In this document: one piece after another, positions 8,729-18,528 of the stretch
How the letters are laid out: the number at the start of each line of letters is the position of its first letter
How positions within the stretch are numbered: the stretch's first letter is position 1
NCBI GenBank assembly: GCA_002841625.1
Contig: PHAG01000002.1
Coordinates: forward strand, 478,368 to 542,367
Reading direction: 5' to 3'
From: Firmicutes bacterium HGW-Firmicutes-1
GTDB lineage: Bacteria; Bacillota; Clostridia; Lachnospirales; Vallitaleaceae
DNA length: 64,000 nt
Notes under the pieces: generated by a model
The model's database searches: none
What the model was told of the DNA's origin: nothing
The model's input: the letters and a program-made list of their open reading frames with translations, nothing else
Position numbers and translations under genes: made by a program

Positions 8729-11266
8729 CTAATCTTCACCATCAGAAATAACTGCCTCATCTGATGCTTCATTTTCGTTTGCTTCATGCTTTAATTTATA
8801 ATAATCTTCAAGTGTAAGATTCACTTTTCTAGGTTTGCTACCTTCTTCTGGACCAATAAATCCAGCTTCATGAAGTTGATCAATTATTCTTGCAGCTCTA
8901 TTATATCCAACTCTAAATTTTCTTTGAAGCATTGAAGCAGATGCTTTCTCTCTTTCAATAACAAGCTCAAGTGCTTCTTCAAAATAGGTATCGTAGTCAC
9001 CTTCTTGGGTTGATTCACTTTCATTTGTTGCTTTTGGATCTTTAGAAATTTGCTCCATGATACTTTGGTTATAGTTTGCTTTTTGACTTGCTTTTAAAAA
9101 TGCAACAACTCGTTCTACTTCTTTATCTGAAATAAAAGCTCCCTGAACTCTTATTGGTTTAGGCATACCTACTGGATAATATAACATATCTCCTTTACCT
9201 ATTAATTTCTCTGCACCATTCATATCAATGATCGTTCTTGAATCTACTCCTGAAGAAACGGCAAAGGCAATTCTTGAAGGTATATTTGCCTTAATAATTC
9301 CTGTGATTACATCAACCGATGGTCTTTGAGTTGCTAAAATTAGATGTATTCCAGCCGCTCTTGCCATTTGAGCAAGTCTACAAATTGCATCTTCAACATC
9401 CTTTGCAGCAACTTGCATTAAATCCGCTAATTCATCTACTATAATAACAATTTGAGGTAATTTATTAAGCTCTTCATCTTGTTCAGTAAATTTATTATAA
9501 CCAACCAAATCCCTCACATTTGCATTTGCAAACAGTTGATATCTTTCCGACATTTCTTGAACAGCCCAATAAAGAGCGCCTGCGGCTTTCTTCGGATCGG
9601 TTACAACGGGAATTAATAGATGGGGGATACCATTATACACCTTTAACTCTACTACCTTAGGATCTATCATTAACAATTTTACTTCATTTGGATTGGCTTT
9701 ATATAATATACTTGTAATTAATGTGTTAATGCAAACGCTCTTTCCTGAACCTGTTGCACCAGAAATGAGCATATGAGGCATCCTTGCAATATCTGCAATA
9801 ATCGTTTCACCACTAATATCTTTACCTAGTGCAAACGCAATTTTTGAAGGAAATTTCATAAACTCTATCGTATCAATTACCTCTTTAATATGCACTGTAC
9901 TAACTTCTTTATTAGGAACTTCAATCCCAATTAAAGATTTACCCGGTATAGGCGCTTCCATTCTTATACCTGAGGCCGCAAGATTTAATGCAATATCGTC
10001 AGATAAATTAACGATTTTGCTAACCTTTACCCCTTGATCAGGTTGTAATTCATATCTTGTTACAGTTGGGCCATAGCTAATATTGATTACCTTAGCTTGA
10101 ACGCCAAAGCTTTCTAATGTTTGCTCAAGTTTTTCTGCATTTTTATGAAGCATTTCCTTGGAACTTCTTACTCCTGAAAAAGGATTGTCCTTTAATAGCT
10201 GTAAAGGAGGATATTCATATAAGGTTTTATTGATTGGAGCTTTCATTTCTCCTTTTATAGACTCTATATCTTTCATGTCAACTTTTTCTTGATTAGGCTT
10301 ATTTATCGCATCTTTAAAGAATGAAATTTGGACACTTTCCTTCTTTTTCTCTGCTACTTCACTGATTTTTTCTAGTTCCTTTGGTTCTTCAGACTCTTGT
10401 AACGATTCACTACTATCCTCTTTAGGTATATCATAATCTTCAATAATGGTTGATTTACCAAGCATATTTTCTCTAACTTTTCTTGTCGTCTCTTGTTGTT
10501 CAATGTTCATTAAATAGGTCGTTTCTTCTTCAGCATAAGTCGACTTGCCTTTTTGTGACGATCCACCACGTTCAGCAATGGCATCCTCAACTTTTGAATA
10601 TGTTGATGAACTGATTTCCTGAATTTTAACACCAATGAATTTCAATAGCTTAAACAAGGATTTTTCAGTTAACAATATAATCAATGATAGATTAATTAGC
10701 AAAATGACTATGAGGCTTCCGCTTTTACCAAGAAGCATGGCAAAAAAATCTCCAAAAAAACCACCAATGAATCCGCCACCTGCATGCAGTTTAGAAGAGA
10801 CTGAAAAGTAATTTACTAGGGCGGGGAAAAATGCACTCTTTCCCATTAAATAAATATTAATTTGAGATTCTTTGATATATATAATATGTATAAACGACGA
10901 AAATGCTGGTACCAATAGAACCAACAACATTAGCTTATTATTAAGTCTTTCGTTTTTCTTGTTAAATATTTTAAATATCGCTGAACCAAGTATAAAGATT
11001 GGAATTAAATATGCGCCAACGCCAAAAATTCCAAAAGACACATTCCTTACTCCTTTACCAGCAATTCCACCGATATTGAAATATACACATAGAATCAAAA
11101 ATAATCCAATAGCTACAAAAGTCATCACTATAATTTCATATCTCAACAGCTCTTGCTTTTCATCATGTACTTTTGAAGCTTTTTTAACATACGGTCTTTT
11201 TCCTTTTGAATGAATTGCTTTACGACCGCTCTTGGTGCTTTTTTTGCTTGTATTGTTTTGGGCCAT
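8729..11266 (-). CDS. spoIIIE: DNA translocase FtsK/SpoIIIE
   Basis: 845-residue septal DNA pump. N-terminal membrane domain with about four helices (residues 45-200), a charged linker (about 215-345), then the motor: Walker A GATGSGKS at 503-510, Walker [10 protein letters not shown] near 608 and ATQRPS near 645. A C-terminal winged-helix gamma domain (about 765-830) binds orienting DNA motifs. GGGGG precedes the ATG. The position downstream of tepA matches spoIIIE in Bacillus, and this is the only such gene here, so it may serve both division and forespore chromosome transfer. FtsK versus SpoIIIE cannot be decided from sequence. Confidence 0.93.
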   Translation of the reverse strand: MAQNNTSKKSTKSGRKAIHSKGKRPYVKKASKVHDEKQELLRYEIIVMTFVAIGLFLILCVYFNIGGIAGKGVRNVSFGIFGVGAYLIPIFILGSAIFKIFNKKNERLNNKLMLLVLLVPAFSSFIHIIYIKESQINIYLMGKSAFFPALVNYFSVSSKLHAGGGFIGGFFGDFFAMLLGKSGSLIVILLINLSLIILLTEKSLFKLLKFIGVKIQEISSSTYSKVEDAIAERGGSSQKGKSTYAEEETTYLMNIEQQETTRKVRENMLGKSTIIEDYDIPKEDSSESLQESEEPKELEKISEVAEKKKESVQISFFKDAINKPNQEKVDMKDIESIKGEMKAPINKTLYEYPPLQLLKDNPFSGVRSSKEMLHKNAEKLEQTLESFGVQAKVINISYGPTVTRYELQPDQGVKVSKIVNLSDDIALNLAASGIRMEAPIPGKSLIGIEVPNKEVSTVHIKEVIDTIEFMKFPSKIAFALGKDISGETIIADIARMPHMLISGATGSGKSVCINTLITSILYKANPNEVKLLMIDPKVVELKVYNGIPHLLIPVVTDPKKAAGALYWAVQEMSERYQLFANANVRDLVGYNKFTEQDEELNKLPQIVIIVDELADLMQVAAKDVEDAICRLAQMARAAGIHLILATQRPSVDVITGIIKANIPSRIAFAVSSGVDSRTIIDMNGAEKLIGKGDMLYYPVGMPKPIRVQGAFISDKEVERVVAFLKASQKANYNQSIMEQISKDPKATNESESTQEGDYDTYFEEALELVIEREKASASMLQRKFRVGYNRAARIIDQLHEAGFIGPEEGSKPRKVNLTLEDYYKLKHEANENEASDEAVISDGED

Positions 11267-11407
11267 TACGATCCCCCTTTATTAGTATGCTAATTATGAA
11301 CTAAGAGAATCAAAAAGTGACTTTGCCCCTTAAAATAGATAAGAACTCTATTTAATATTCTAACTGTTTTCACCAATTATTTCAAGCTAATATTTAATAT
11401 GCAGTTT

Positions 11408-11441
11408 TTAAAAATCCAGAGCAAATGTTTGCTCTGGATTT
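11408..11441 (-). terminator. Intrinsic terminator of tepA
   Basis: Perfect 14-bp stem (11412-11425 with 11428-11441, AAATCCAGAGCAAA arm) with a two-base loop, followed on the minus strand by TTTTT. It lies directly after the tepA stop and before spoIIIE. Confidence 0.85.
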
Positions 11442-11448
11442 ACATATG

Positions 11449-12414
11449 CTACTCATTATTCTTTTGTTTCTTTTCTTTGTTTTTTTCTGTATTCTTGTCT
11501 ATATTTTTGTCTACATTCTTGTCTACATTCTTGTCTATATTCTTATTTACATTCTTATCTACATTCTTGTCTACATTTTTGTCTATATTCTTATTTACAT
11601 TCTTTTCTATTTTCTTATCTGTATTTTTGTCTACATTCTTTTCTGCAGTTTTTTCTATACTTTTTTCCGCATTCTTTTCTTTATTCTTTTCTTCAATAAA
11701 TTTATAGATTTTATTTAGTGCATCTTTAATGCCACCTAATTCGTCGATGATACCTAAGTCTACTGCTTCCTTTCCAACAATTATGCTTCCTACATCTTTT
11801 GATAATTGATTGCGATTTAACATTAGCTCTCTAAGTCGTTCCGTAGAAATTTTAGAGTTCAAGGTTACAAAATCTACAATTCGATCCTGCATCTTATCTA
11901 AGTATTCAAAGGTTTGTGCGACACCTATTACAGTTCCATTCATTCTTATTGGATGAATTGTCATTGTTGCACTTGGTACGATGTATGAATAGTTTGAAGC
12001 TACTGCTAAGGGTACTCCAATAGAATGGCCTCCACCTAATACTAGCGAAACAGTTGGTTTACTTAATGACGCAATCATTTCAGCGATTGCTAATCCTGCT
12101 TCTACATCTCCTCCAACTGTATTTATGAGTATTAATATCCCATCAATGTTATCATCTTCTTCTATTGCGGCTAACTGTGGTAATACATGTTCATATTTTG
12201 TAGTTTTATTTTGTTGAGGCAAGCATACATGCCCTTCAACCTGTCCAATAATAGTTAAGCAATGAATACGTTTGTTTAATTTCTTATTTTCTATAACTGT
12301 TTGTCCATATTCCTTTACATGATCACTTGAGTTTTGATTATCATTCTCTTGTGATCCTTCTTCAATAGCATCTTCAGAGTCATTTGACATTTTTTCATTT
12401 GTATCTTGATCCAC
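11449..12414 (-). CDS. tepA: ClpP-like serine protease, TepA/YmfB type, with repeat tail
   Basis: 321-residue ClpP-fold protease homologue. The nucleophile Ser131 lies in GGGHSIG and His154 in [10 protein letters not shown]. Known TepA proteins are implicated in export and in degrading small acid-soluble proteins during germination. The start is GTG at 12412-12414 after AGGAGG; the longer GTG at 12423 overlaps that site. It is odd in ending with about 18 tetrapeptides of the form x-(D/N/E)-K-N encoded by 12-bp repeats (about 11460-11690), which are absent from the usual family. The order dpaA-dpaB-tepA-spoIIIE matches Bacillus apart from the missing lysine-pathway genes. Confidence 0.85.
   Translation of the reverse strand: MDQDTNEKMSNDSEDAIEEGSQENDNQNSSDHVKEYGQTVIENKKLNKRIHCLTIIGQVEGHVCLPQQNKTTKYEHVLPQLAAIEEDDNIDGILILINTVGGDVEAGLAIAEMIASLSKPTVSLVLGGGHSIGVPLAVASNYSYIVPSATMTIHPIRMNGTVIGVAQTFEYLDKMQDRIVDFVTLNSKISTERLRELMLNRNQLSKDVGSIIVGKEAVDLGIIDELGGIKDALNKIYKFIEEKNKEKNAEKSIEKTAEKNVDKNTDKKIEKNVNKNIDKNVDKNVDKNVNKNIDKNVDKNVDKNIDKNTEKNKEKKQKNNE
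11460..11690 (-). repeat. 12-bp tandem repeat array inside tepA
   Basis: Degenerate 12-bp units (minus strand GACAAGAATGTA and variants) encode [12 protein letters not shown] and EKNV tetrapeptides. The period is a multiple of three, so slippage would change tail length without breaking the frame. Confidence 0.85.
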
Positions 12415-12534
12415 ATAAACCACCTCCTGTGTAGTTTTTTATGTTTTCTAAATACCAATAAAGGTGGGATTTTCCAATAGTAAGGTATTTAAATCTAAAC
12501 TTACTTATCATATTATGCGTTAAGGTAACTTTTT

Positions 12535-13131
12535 TTATTCCTTTTTATAGGTTATAAGAATTGGTTGAATTTGCTTTCCATTTAATGCACTCATTAATGT
12601 ATCAAAAATCAAATCCATTCTCGCAACCAATGAATTTTTTTTAGTTTTAAAGTTATCCTGTCCAAAAGGTACAAAGTATATATTCGGTGTATTCATTAAA
12701 ATTCCTAAATTTTTCATATTTAATCCTAGTGCATCATTTGAAGCTATACCTAGAATAACCGGTATATTATTCCTTAGTGTAGCTTTGATCGCCATTAGGA
12801 CAGATGTGTCTGTAATCGCATTTGCCAGTTTTGCAAAAGTATTGCCAGTACATGGTGCAACAATGAGTGCATCATATGGATTATCTGGTCCAATAAGCTC
12901 AGTTTCTTCAATTTTTGTTTGTACTGAATTCCCAGTCAATTTCTCAAGTAAGCTAACAAATTCTTTTGCTTGACCGAATCGCGTATCAATAGTACTTGCA
13001 TGCTCAGACATGATTGGAAATACTTCAGCACCTTCTTCAATAAGTTTCTTGATGGGTTCAATAATGCTTTTAAATGTACAAAATGACCCAGAAATTGCGT
13101 AACCAATTTTAATATTTTTCAATAAATCCAT
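12535..13131 (-). CDS. dpaB: Dipicolinate synthase subunit B
   Basis: 198-residue flavoprotein-like subunit (SpoVFB) that works with DpaA to oxidise dihydrodipicolinate to dipicolinic acid in the mother cell. Features include the N-terminal GYAISGSFCTF, MSEHAS and the LIVAPCTGNTFAKLA segment of the flavoprotein fold. Its ATG overlaps the dpaA stop by one base (TAATG), so the pair is translationally coupled. Confidence 0.94.
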   Translation of the reverse strand: MDLLKNIKIGYAISGSFCTFKSIIEPIKKLIEEGAEVFPIMSEHASTIDTRFGQAKEFVSLLEKLTGNSVQTKIEETELIGPDNPYDALIVAPCTGNTFAKLANAITDTSVLMAIKATLRNNIPVILGIASNDALGLNMKNLGILMNTPNIYFVPFGQDNFKTKKNSLVARMDLIFDTLMSALNGKQIQPILITYKKE

Positions 13132-13961
13132 TAATCATTCTCTCCTACTACACTTTTGATTAATTCATTTAATATTTCGCCAATAATGATACCTGCAGTT
13201 CTTGGAGAAAACCTACCAGGAATTCCTCTCATTTTTAAAAAGCAATCATGATCCATTTGATAAGCCTCAGTAATATCAATAAAAAGTGATGTGCACTCTA
13301 AAATTTTCTCTTCATTTATTAGGAGCTTTGGAATGGTATTGATAATAAAATCATACTTTTTGTTAGGTAGAAAATCGCGAATCAAACCAAACCCATTATT
13401 TTCTACTGCTCTTTCTTCTATAGGATTTACAGTATAAATATCTATTGAAGCTCCAAAATCATTCAAATTTTTAGCCATTCTCTTACCACAGTAACCATAG
13501 CCCAATATCAAACCTTTGCTTTGATGAATTGTACAGTCTAATTTATGAATAAGTTCTGCAACAACTCCTTCAGAAGTTGGAATTGCATTTTTCATTTTAA
13601 AAGTTTCAATATCAGTAATATCAATTACAGTTGCACCAAGGTTTTTAAGGTTAGTTAAAACCTCATGATTAAAAGGTCCTCCAATAATGATATTTTCTTT
13701 TGTGACCTTTGCCATAAAGGATTCTATTGATACTACTTCTACAAAATATTTAGAATAGACATGTTTTTTGTCTCTACTAAAGGGAATTGGAGCGATTATA
13801 ATATCACACTCCAAAAAAACATCTGAAAGATTGCAACCTTTTATCACTGTTTCTCTCTCATTAATACTTTCATTGGCAAAAAAGACAACCGGCTTTTCAA
13901 GTACGTTAGCCAAATAACGTTGTCTTAAATCTCCTCCAATAATTCCAATTGTTTTTTTCAC
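13131..13961 (-). CDS. dpaA: Dipicolinate synthase subunit A
   Basis: 276-residue Rossmann-fold subunit (SpoVFA) of dipicolinate synthase. The N-terminus IGIIGGDLRQRYLA is characteristic, and a second nucleotide-binding glycine stretch (LILGYGYCGKRMA) lies near residue 155. It is slightly shorter than the roughly 295-residue Bacillus protein. The start is GTG at 13959-13961 with only a weak ribosome binding site. A sigma-K-like promoter lies upstream, fitting mother-cell expression. Its presence is strong evidence that the organism makes spores. Confidence 0.94.
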   Translation of the reverse strand: MKKTIGIIGGDLRQRYLANVLEKPVVFFANESINERETVIKGCNLSDVFLECDIIIAPIPFSRDKKHVYSKYFVEVVSIESFMAKVTKENIIIGGPFNHEVLTNLKNLGATVIDITDIETFKMKNAIPTSEGVVAELIHKLDCTIHQSKGLILGYGYCGKRMAKNLNDFGASIDIYTVNPIEERAVENNGFGLIRDFLPNKKYDFIINTIPKLLINEEKILECTSLFIDITEAYQMDHDCFLKMRGIPGRFSPRTAGIIIGEILNELIKSVVGEND

Positions 13962-13995
13962 GTAAGCACCACGCAGATTTCAATGTTCTTAATAT

Positions 13996-14025
13996 TAATT
14001 TATGATTATGTTTTGTTTTGTGTGC
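13996..14025 (-). promoter_or_regulatory. Candidate sigma-K promoter of dpaAB
   Basis: On the minus strand CATAAATTA (13996-14004) fits the sigma-K -10 pattern CATAnnnTA, and an AC dinucleotide lies 15-17 bases upstream. spoVF is sigma-K dependent in known spore formers. The motif is short and the region AT-rich, so this is a suggestion only. Confidence 0.4.
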
Positions 14026-14067
14026 AGATAGAAAACTCAATAAAGAAATTGCACAGCAAGCAAAATA

Positions 14068-14104
14068 AAAATGCACCAATAAACCAAATTTACTGATGCA
14101 TTTT
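14068..14104 (-). terminator. Intrinsic terminator after the large membrane protein gene
   Basis: AAAATGCA (14068-14075) pairs with TGCATTTT (14097-14104), with partial inner pairing. On the minus strand a T-rich run follows. It closes the pnp-M16-dut-membrane protein transcript before dpaA. Confidence 0.8.
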
Positions 14105-14121
14105 CATTATGTAATGTATGC

Positions 14122-16704
14122 TTATTGAACAAGAATAGAAATACAGTGCATTATTCCTTCTTTCTCTATCCAGATAATTTTATCACCAATTTTAATTGGA
14201 CTTCCAACGATTGCATGATCCTCGTTAGATAACTCCATTTCTGTTAATGGAACTTGATACCACTGTCGAGCTAAGATATTATCATTTTCATAAAGAGTAA
14301 ATTGAAAGCTATCATATAAGAAATAACTACCCTTTTGATCAACAAATTTGAGTTTTTGATAATCCTTAAAATCTTTAACTCTCTGCTCCAAAGAAATGAT
14401 CTTATAAGTAAAACTCAATGTATCAAATACATATGCAAATACTTCATCTTTATTGTACAAATAAAAAGCAACATCATCATCTACCTTCGTATAATAATCA
14501 TTATTATTCGTCATGATATGTTCAAATCTTTTATTATAAATAGTTTCGTATTGTTCAGTCAAATAATAGTTATACTTCACTATATTTTCCTTATCAAAAA
14601 CGATAAGCCCATTCTTATCATAATAAACAAGTTCCGCATCATCAATTTTATATACACCACTCATTTTTTCCCATCGTTCATACTGATATAAATAAATATC
14701 ATTGTTTTTTATGAGTGCGCATTGATCACCTGAAATTAATTGATAATAATTATTTCCAAGGGTATCTAACTCCATTACCCCATAATCCATGTCATATACG
14801 AATTGTTCAGTATCTGATGTAAATAATACGGTTCTATCATTCATCTCAACCTTTAAATTTTGAGCGTCAATATTTTTCGCGCTATAATCATATATGATAA
14901 CCCCTGTTTTTAAATCAACAATTGAAAATCCTGAATTTTTGACTTTGGTAAGTATTGCTGTATCGTTTTTCCATACTTTACTATTAATATAATGATCCGT
15001 ATATAGTTTTTCCCATAATATTCGACCATCTTCTGGAGAAATCGTAATTATCTTAGAACTACTTTTATTGTCATTAAGCAAAATATTAGTGTAACTTAAA
15101 TCCTTAGCTTGCATCATGGAATTGACAAAAAACAATTCATCGTCTGTATTATAGTCCTGTTCCCAGGCAAATTTAATATTTATGTTATGTATTGGATTGC
15201 TTATGATAGTACCTACCGGAATAAATGATAACCCTGTAATAATACCTACGATTAAAATAAGTCTAGCCCTATCCTTCCAATAATCATGTACATAGGAAGA
15301 CCACTCGCTCTTGCTTGAGGTAAAAAAGTCAAAAGATGTTTGACCCATGATCAATGTCAATGCTATAGAAAACAAAATAATAAAAATTCCAAAGCCCATT
15401 CTATTTTCATAAATTGTATACGGAGGAATAATCAAAAATATCGGGTACATTATAGATAATACCATTACTTGAACAATCCCAATAATAGGTAATATCGAAT
15501 AATAATGTCGATCGTTATGAGCTTCTCCTGTTACAATGTGAAGTATGTAAGCAATAGATGCTTGCATAAACATAAGGCAAAGAAAAAATAAAATTTTATC
15601 ACTACCAAGTGCTAGAGTCATCTTATGATAAACAGATATAACCTCAGTAGTCCTAATAAAACTATTTGAATTTGCAAAACTGGTATAGAAAGGGATTACT
15701 GTTAAAATCAACAAGGAAGGTATGAATATAATCCTAAAAAATTTACTTAGTTTCTCAAATGATCTTGCTGCCGATTCTAAAAACCAGAAAGCCATGATCG
15801 CTAATGAAAAGAAAAATGAAACCTTTAATCCATCTGCATATACACTGAAATAGATTGGTAATGGACTCGATTGGGATGTCCATAAAACGAGTATGGTTGA
15901 AAAATATGCAGTTAAAAAATAAACATTGATTTTTGTATTTATTGATCCAAATGTAAGAGATGATGCAATCATTAACTTATCATCATGGTCATTCTTAATT
16001 TTAATTCCAAATTGTTCTAAAAAAAGCTTATGGATAAAGATGTAAAAATCGTAGAAAACAACTAGCTTAGTCATAATAGATTGCGTAAATCCCATTAATA
16101 AAATGATAGGGATAGAAATTCTAAAGGCAAGCCTTCTAATTTTAGCTTGTTTCAAATACCGGATAGCGTTAATAAAAATTAGTATTCCTGGTATCAATAT
16201 GAATAATCCGTCAATGATAGCTTCAATTACAAGACTAATTTCACCTTGCCTGGAATAAATATACTTGAATTCACCCCAATATAGACTTTGAAAATAGAAA
16301 ATAATAATTGAAATACTAATCACTACTAAGCCGTTGGCGAAGGTTACTGCTTTTCTGTTTGCTTTTAATAAATATTTTTCTGATTCTAATGCCTTTCCAG
16401 TTAAATGTCTTGTTGCAGTAAATAGTACAAAAAGATGCACTAAGAATAATCCATGAGAAATAATTGGAACACTTAAAAGTGTTCTTACATATTCAAAAAA
16501 GCTTAGTTTACCTCCAAGCATCAAGCCAGCTTCAATGATCATCCAAAACAAAACAATTGCTTTCGTTAATAGTATCGTTTTTCTTCCGAATATAATTTTA
16601 GGTTTTGATATTATAACCTGCTCAATACGGTCTAACTTTAATGTAAATAATGCTATAAACCAAAATACGGATATAAGCATCGCATCCATAATAAGTTTAA
16701 TCAT
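14122..16704 (-). CDS. Large polytopic membrane protein with C-terminal propeller-like domain, unknown function
   Basis: Not recognised as a named family. 860 residues: about 13 hydrophobic helices over residues 1-510, then a soluble C-terminal domain of about 340 residues, probably outside the membrane. That domain contains repeating beta-rich units such as ISPEDGRILWEKLY and IVDLKTGVIIYDY, which resemble PQQ-type or YVTN-type propeller blades. No catalytic motif is evident. It starts 24 nt after dut and ends at a good terminator, so it is the last gene of the pnp-M16-dut group. A sensor, transporter or envelope-assembly role is possible; none is supported. Confidence 0.75.
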   Translation of the reverse strand: MIKLIMDAMLISVFWFIALFTLKLDRIEQVIISKPKIIFGRKTILLTKAIVLFWMIIEAGLMLGGKLSFFEYVRTLLSVPIISHGLFLVHLFVLFTATRHLTGKALESEKYLLKANRKAVTFANGLVVISISIIIFYFQSLYWGEFKYIYSRQGEISLVIEAIIDGLFILIPGILIFINAIRYLKQAKIRRLAFRISIPIILLMGFTQSIMTKLVVFYDFYIFIHKLFLEQFGIKIKNDHDDKLMIASSLTFGSINTKINVYFLTAYFSTILVLWTSQSSPLPIYFSVYADGLKVSFFFSLAIMAFWFLESAARSFEKLSKFFRIIFIPSLLILTVIPFYTSFANSNSFIRTTEVISVYHKMTLALGSDKILFFLCLMFMQASIAYILHIVTGEAHNDRHYYSILPIIGIVQVMVLSIMYPIFLIIPPYTIYENRMGFGIFIILFSIALTLIMGQTSFDFFTSSKSEWSSYVHDYWKDRARLILIVGIITGLSFIPVGTIISNPIHNINIKFAWEQDYNTDDELFFVNSMMQAKDLSYTNILLNDNKSSSKIITISPEDGRILWEKLYTDHYINSKVWKNDTAILTKVKNSGFSIVDLKTGVIIYDYSAKNIDAQNLKVEMNDRTVLFTSDTEQFVYDMDYGVMELDTLGNNYYQLISGDQCALIKNNDIYLYQYERWEKMSGVYKIDDAELVYYDKNGLIVFDKENIVKYNYYLTEQYETIYNKRFEHIMTNNNDYYTKVDDDVAFYLYNKDEVFAYVFDTLSFTYKIISLEQRVKDFKDYQKLKFVDQKGSYFLYDSFQFTLYENDNILARQWYQVPLTEMELSNEDHAIVGSPIKIGDKIIWIEKEGIMHCISILVQ

Positions 16705-16728
16705 TTCTAGCCACTCCTTAAATGTTAA

Positions 16729-17178
16729 TTATTGACCTGTATGACCAAAGCCACCTTCGCCTCTAATACTATCTTCAAGAGCATCAACGACTTCCCAACT
16801 AATTTGCTCAATCTTATTAATAACCATTTGGGCAATTCGTTCTCCTCTTTTTATGATGAAATCATCTTTTCCTACATTCAACATAATTATTTTAATTTCA
16901 CCACGATAATCAGCATCTATTGTTCCTGGAGAGTTGACAAGTGTAATTCCATGTTTCAAGGCAAGTCCACTTCTTGGCCTAATTTGAGCTTCGTACCCTT
17001 CAGGTAAAGCTATCTTTATACCAGTTGGAATCAGCTTAATCTCACCTTTAGGAAGCAGCTCATCCCCGTCTACACAAGCATATAGGTCCATTCCTGCTGC
17101 GAGTTCACTCATATACTTTGGAATAGGTAAATCTAATCCTTCTTCTGTTTGCTCTAAGAAAACTTTGATCTTTTGCAT
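16729..17178 (-). CDS. dut: Deoxyuridine 5'-triphosphate nucleotidohydrolase
   Basis: dUTPase (149 residues) hydrolyses dUTP to dUMP, keeping uracil out of DNA and feeding dTMP synthesis. The trimeric dUTPase motifs are all visible: [37 protein letters not shown] and the C-terminal GEGGFGHTG arm that closes over the active site. The start overlaps the end of the M16 peptidase gene by 25 nt. Confidence 0.96.
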   Translation of the reverse strand: MQKIKVFLEQTEEGLDLPIPKYMSELAAGMDLYACVDGDELLPKGEIKLIPTGIKIALPEGYEAQIRPRSGLALKHGITLVNSPGTIDADYRGEIKIIMLNVGKDDFIIKRGERIAQMVINKIEQISWEVVDALEDSIRGEGGFGHTGQ

Positions 17179-18428
17179 ATTTCTTCAATCCTTTCTATGT
17201 CAATTTCTTCTAAATTCCCAATAATAGAAACACTCATTTTTAATGGATCTAATATTTCTTTAGAAAATTCAATTAGGGCTTCAAGTGTTACTTCATTGAT
17301 TTTTTTAATAATTTCATCTTGAGATTTAATTGAATTTAAAATTAGTTTTGATTTTCCATAATTCGACATTCTTGAACTCATACTTTCAAGACCAATAATC
17401 ATATTGCTTTTTATTTGTTCTTTTGTCATATTTAGTTCTTTTTCATTAAAACCTTTTTTTACAAGCTTGTCAAGCTCATCTAAAATACCTATGAGTACCT
17501 CTTCAATTTGCACTGGGCTTGATGCAGCATAAACATTAAATAAACCGCCATATTTATAGGATTCTGGATATGAGTAAATCGCATAAGCAAGACCTCTCTC
17601 TTCCCTAATGCTCTGAAATAGTCTTGAATTAATGCCTCCACCAATAATTGTGTTCAATATCGAAAGCATATAAACCTTTTCTGATTCATATGAAATGCTT
17701 GGAAAAGCTAAGCAAATATGCGCTTGCTCTATGTCCTTATTTTTTGCACTAAATGATTTTTGATAAGTTGCGTTATCAATTCTTTCAACAGATTTATTGT
17801 TTTTAATTCCAGAAAAGCTCTCCTCTAATTGGGTCAAAATATTATCAAAATCCATTTTCCCTACCACTGATATAACCATATTTTCAGCAATATAGTGCTT
17901 TTCTAAATAGGATAACATATCACTTCTAGAAAATTTTCTAACGTTCTCTTCTGTACCTAAAATATTGTAGCTAAGAGAATGACCTTGCCATACATTATGC
18001 TCTAACGCATCCATAACCATATCCTCAGGGGAATCCTCACACATTTTGATTTCCTCAAGGATTACACCCTTCTCTTTTTCGATTTCATCTTCTTTAAAAG
18101 TAGAATTGCAAATCATATCAGACAATACGTCTAAGGCTACTCCAAAATGATTGTCCAATACATGGGCATAGTAGCACATATATTCTTTTGAAGTAAAGGC
18201 GTTGATTCTTCCTCCAACCTCTGACATTTCATCTGCAATATCTCTTGCAGTTCTTTTGTTAGTACCCTTAAAAATCATATGCTCTATAAAATGTGAAATA
18301 CCATTTGTAGAATCGTCCTCATCTATTGAACCGTTGCGTATCCATATTCCAATGGAAATGGTACGAACAAAATTATTTTCTTCTCCAATAACACATATGC
18401 CATTTTTCAATCTAGCAGTTTTTACCAT
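17154..18428 (-). CDS. M16 family zinc peptidase
   Basis: 424-residue single-unit insulinase-type peptidase (Bacillus YmxG/MlpA-like). The inverted zinc motif HFIEH is at 46-50, with the third zinc ligand glutamate expected in the [10 protein letters not shown] helix near residue 125. An R/Y-containing substrate region ([15 protein letters not shown]) lies in the C-terminal half. Strong GGAGGG before the ATG. Its position after pnp is conserved across Bacillota. Substrate unknown. Confidence 0.92.
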   Translation of the reverse strand: MVKTARLKNGICVIGEENNFVRTISIGIWIRNGSIDEDDSTNGISHFIEHMIFKGTNKRTARDIADEMSEVGGRINAFTSKEYMCYYAHVLDNHFGVALDVLSDMICNSTFKEDEIEKEKGVILEEIKMCEDSPEDMVMDALEHNVWQGHSLSYNILGTEENVRKFSRSDMLSYLEKHYIAENMVISVVGKMDFDNILTQLEESFSGIKNNKSVERIDNATYQKSFSAKNKDIEQAHICLAFPSISYESEKVYMLSILNTIIGGGINSRLFQSIREERGLAYAIYSYPESYKYGGLFNVYAASSPVQIEEVLIGILDELDKLVKKGFNEKELNMTKEQIKSNMIIGLESMSSRMSNYGKSKLILNSIKSQDEIIKKINEVTLEALIEFSKEILDPLKMSVSIIGNLEEIDIERIEEICKRSKFS

Positions 18429-18463
18429 TAAAAACCCTCCGATTTATTATTTTTTATATAAGT

Positions 18464-18498
18464 AATGATGCAATTGTCATCAAGACAGTTGCATCATT
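18464..18498 (-). other. Hairpin between pnp and the M16 peptidase gene
   Basis: AATGATGCAA and TTGCATCATT arms with inner TGTC/GACA form a stable stem. No strong T run follows on the minus strand, so this may be a weak terminator, an attenuator or an mRNA-stabilising end for pnp. Confidence 0.55.
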
Positions 18499-18528
18499 AT
18501 GGAATTAGTCTTTATGCAAGCGTTATTA

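Noticed and set aside
11460..11690. Repeat array as CRISPR
   Set aside because: 12-bp units without unique spacers, in frame inside a coding sequence.
11399..11718. Two plus-strand frames of about 100 codons rich in Phe, Leu, Ile and Ser, looking like membrane proteins
   Set aside because: They are the reverse reading of the 12-bp repeats in the tepA tail; no independent promoter or ribosome site.
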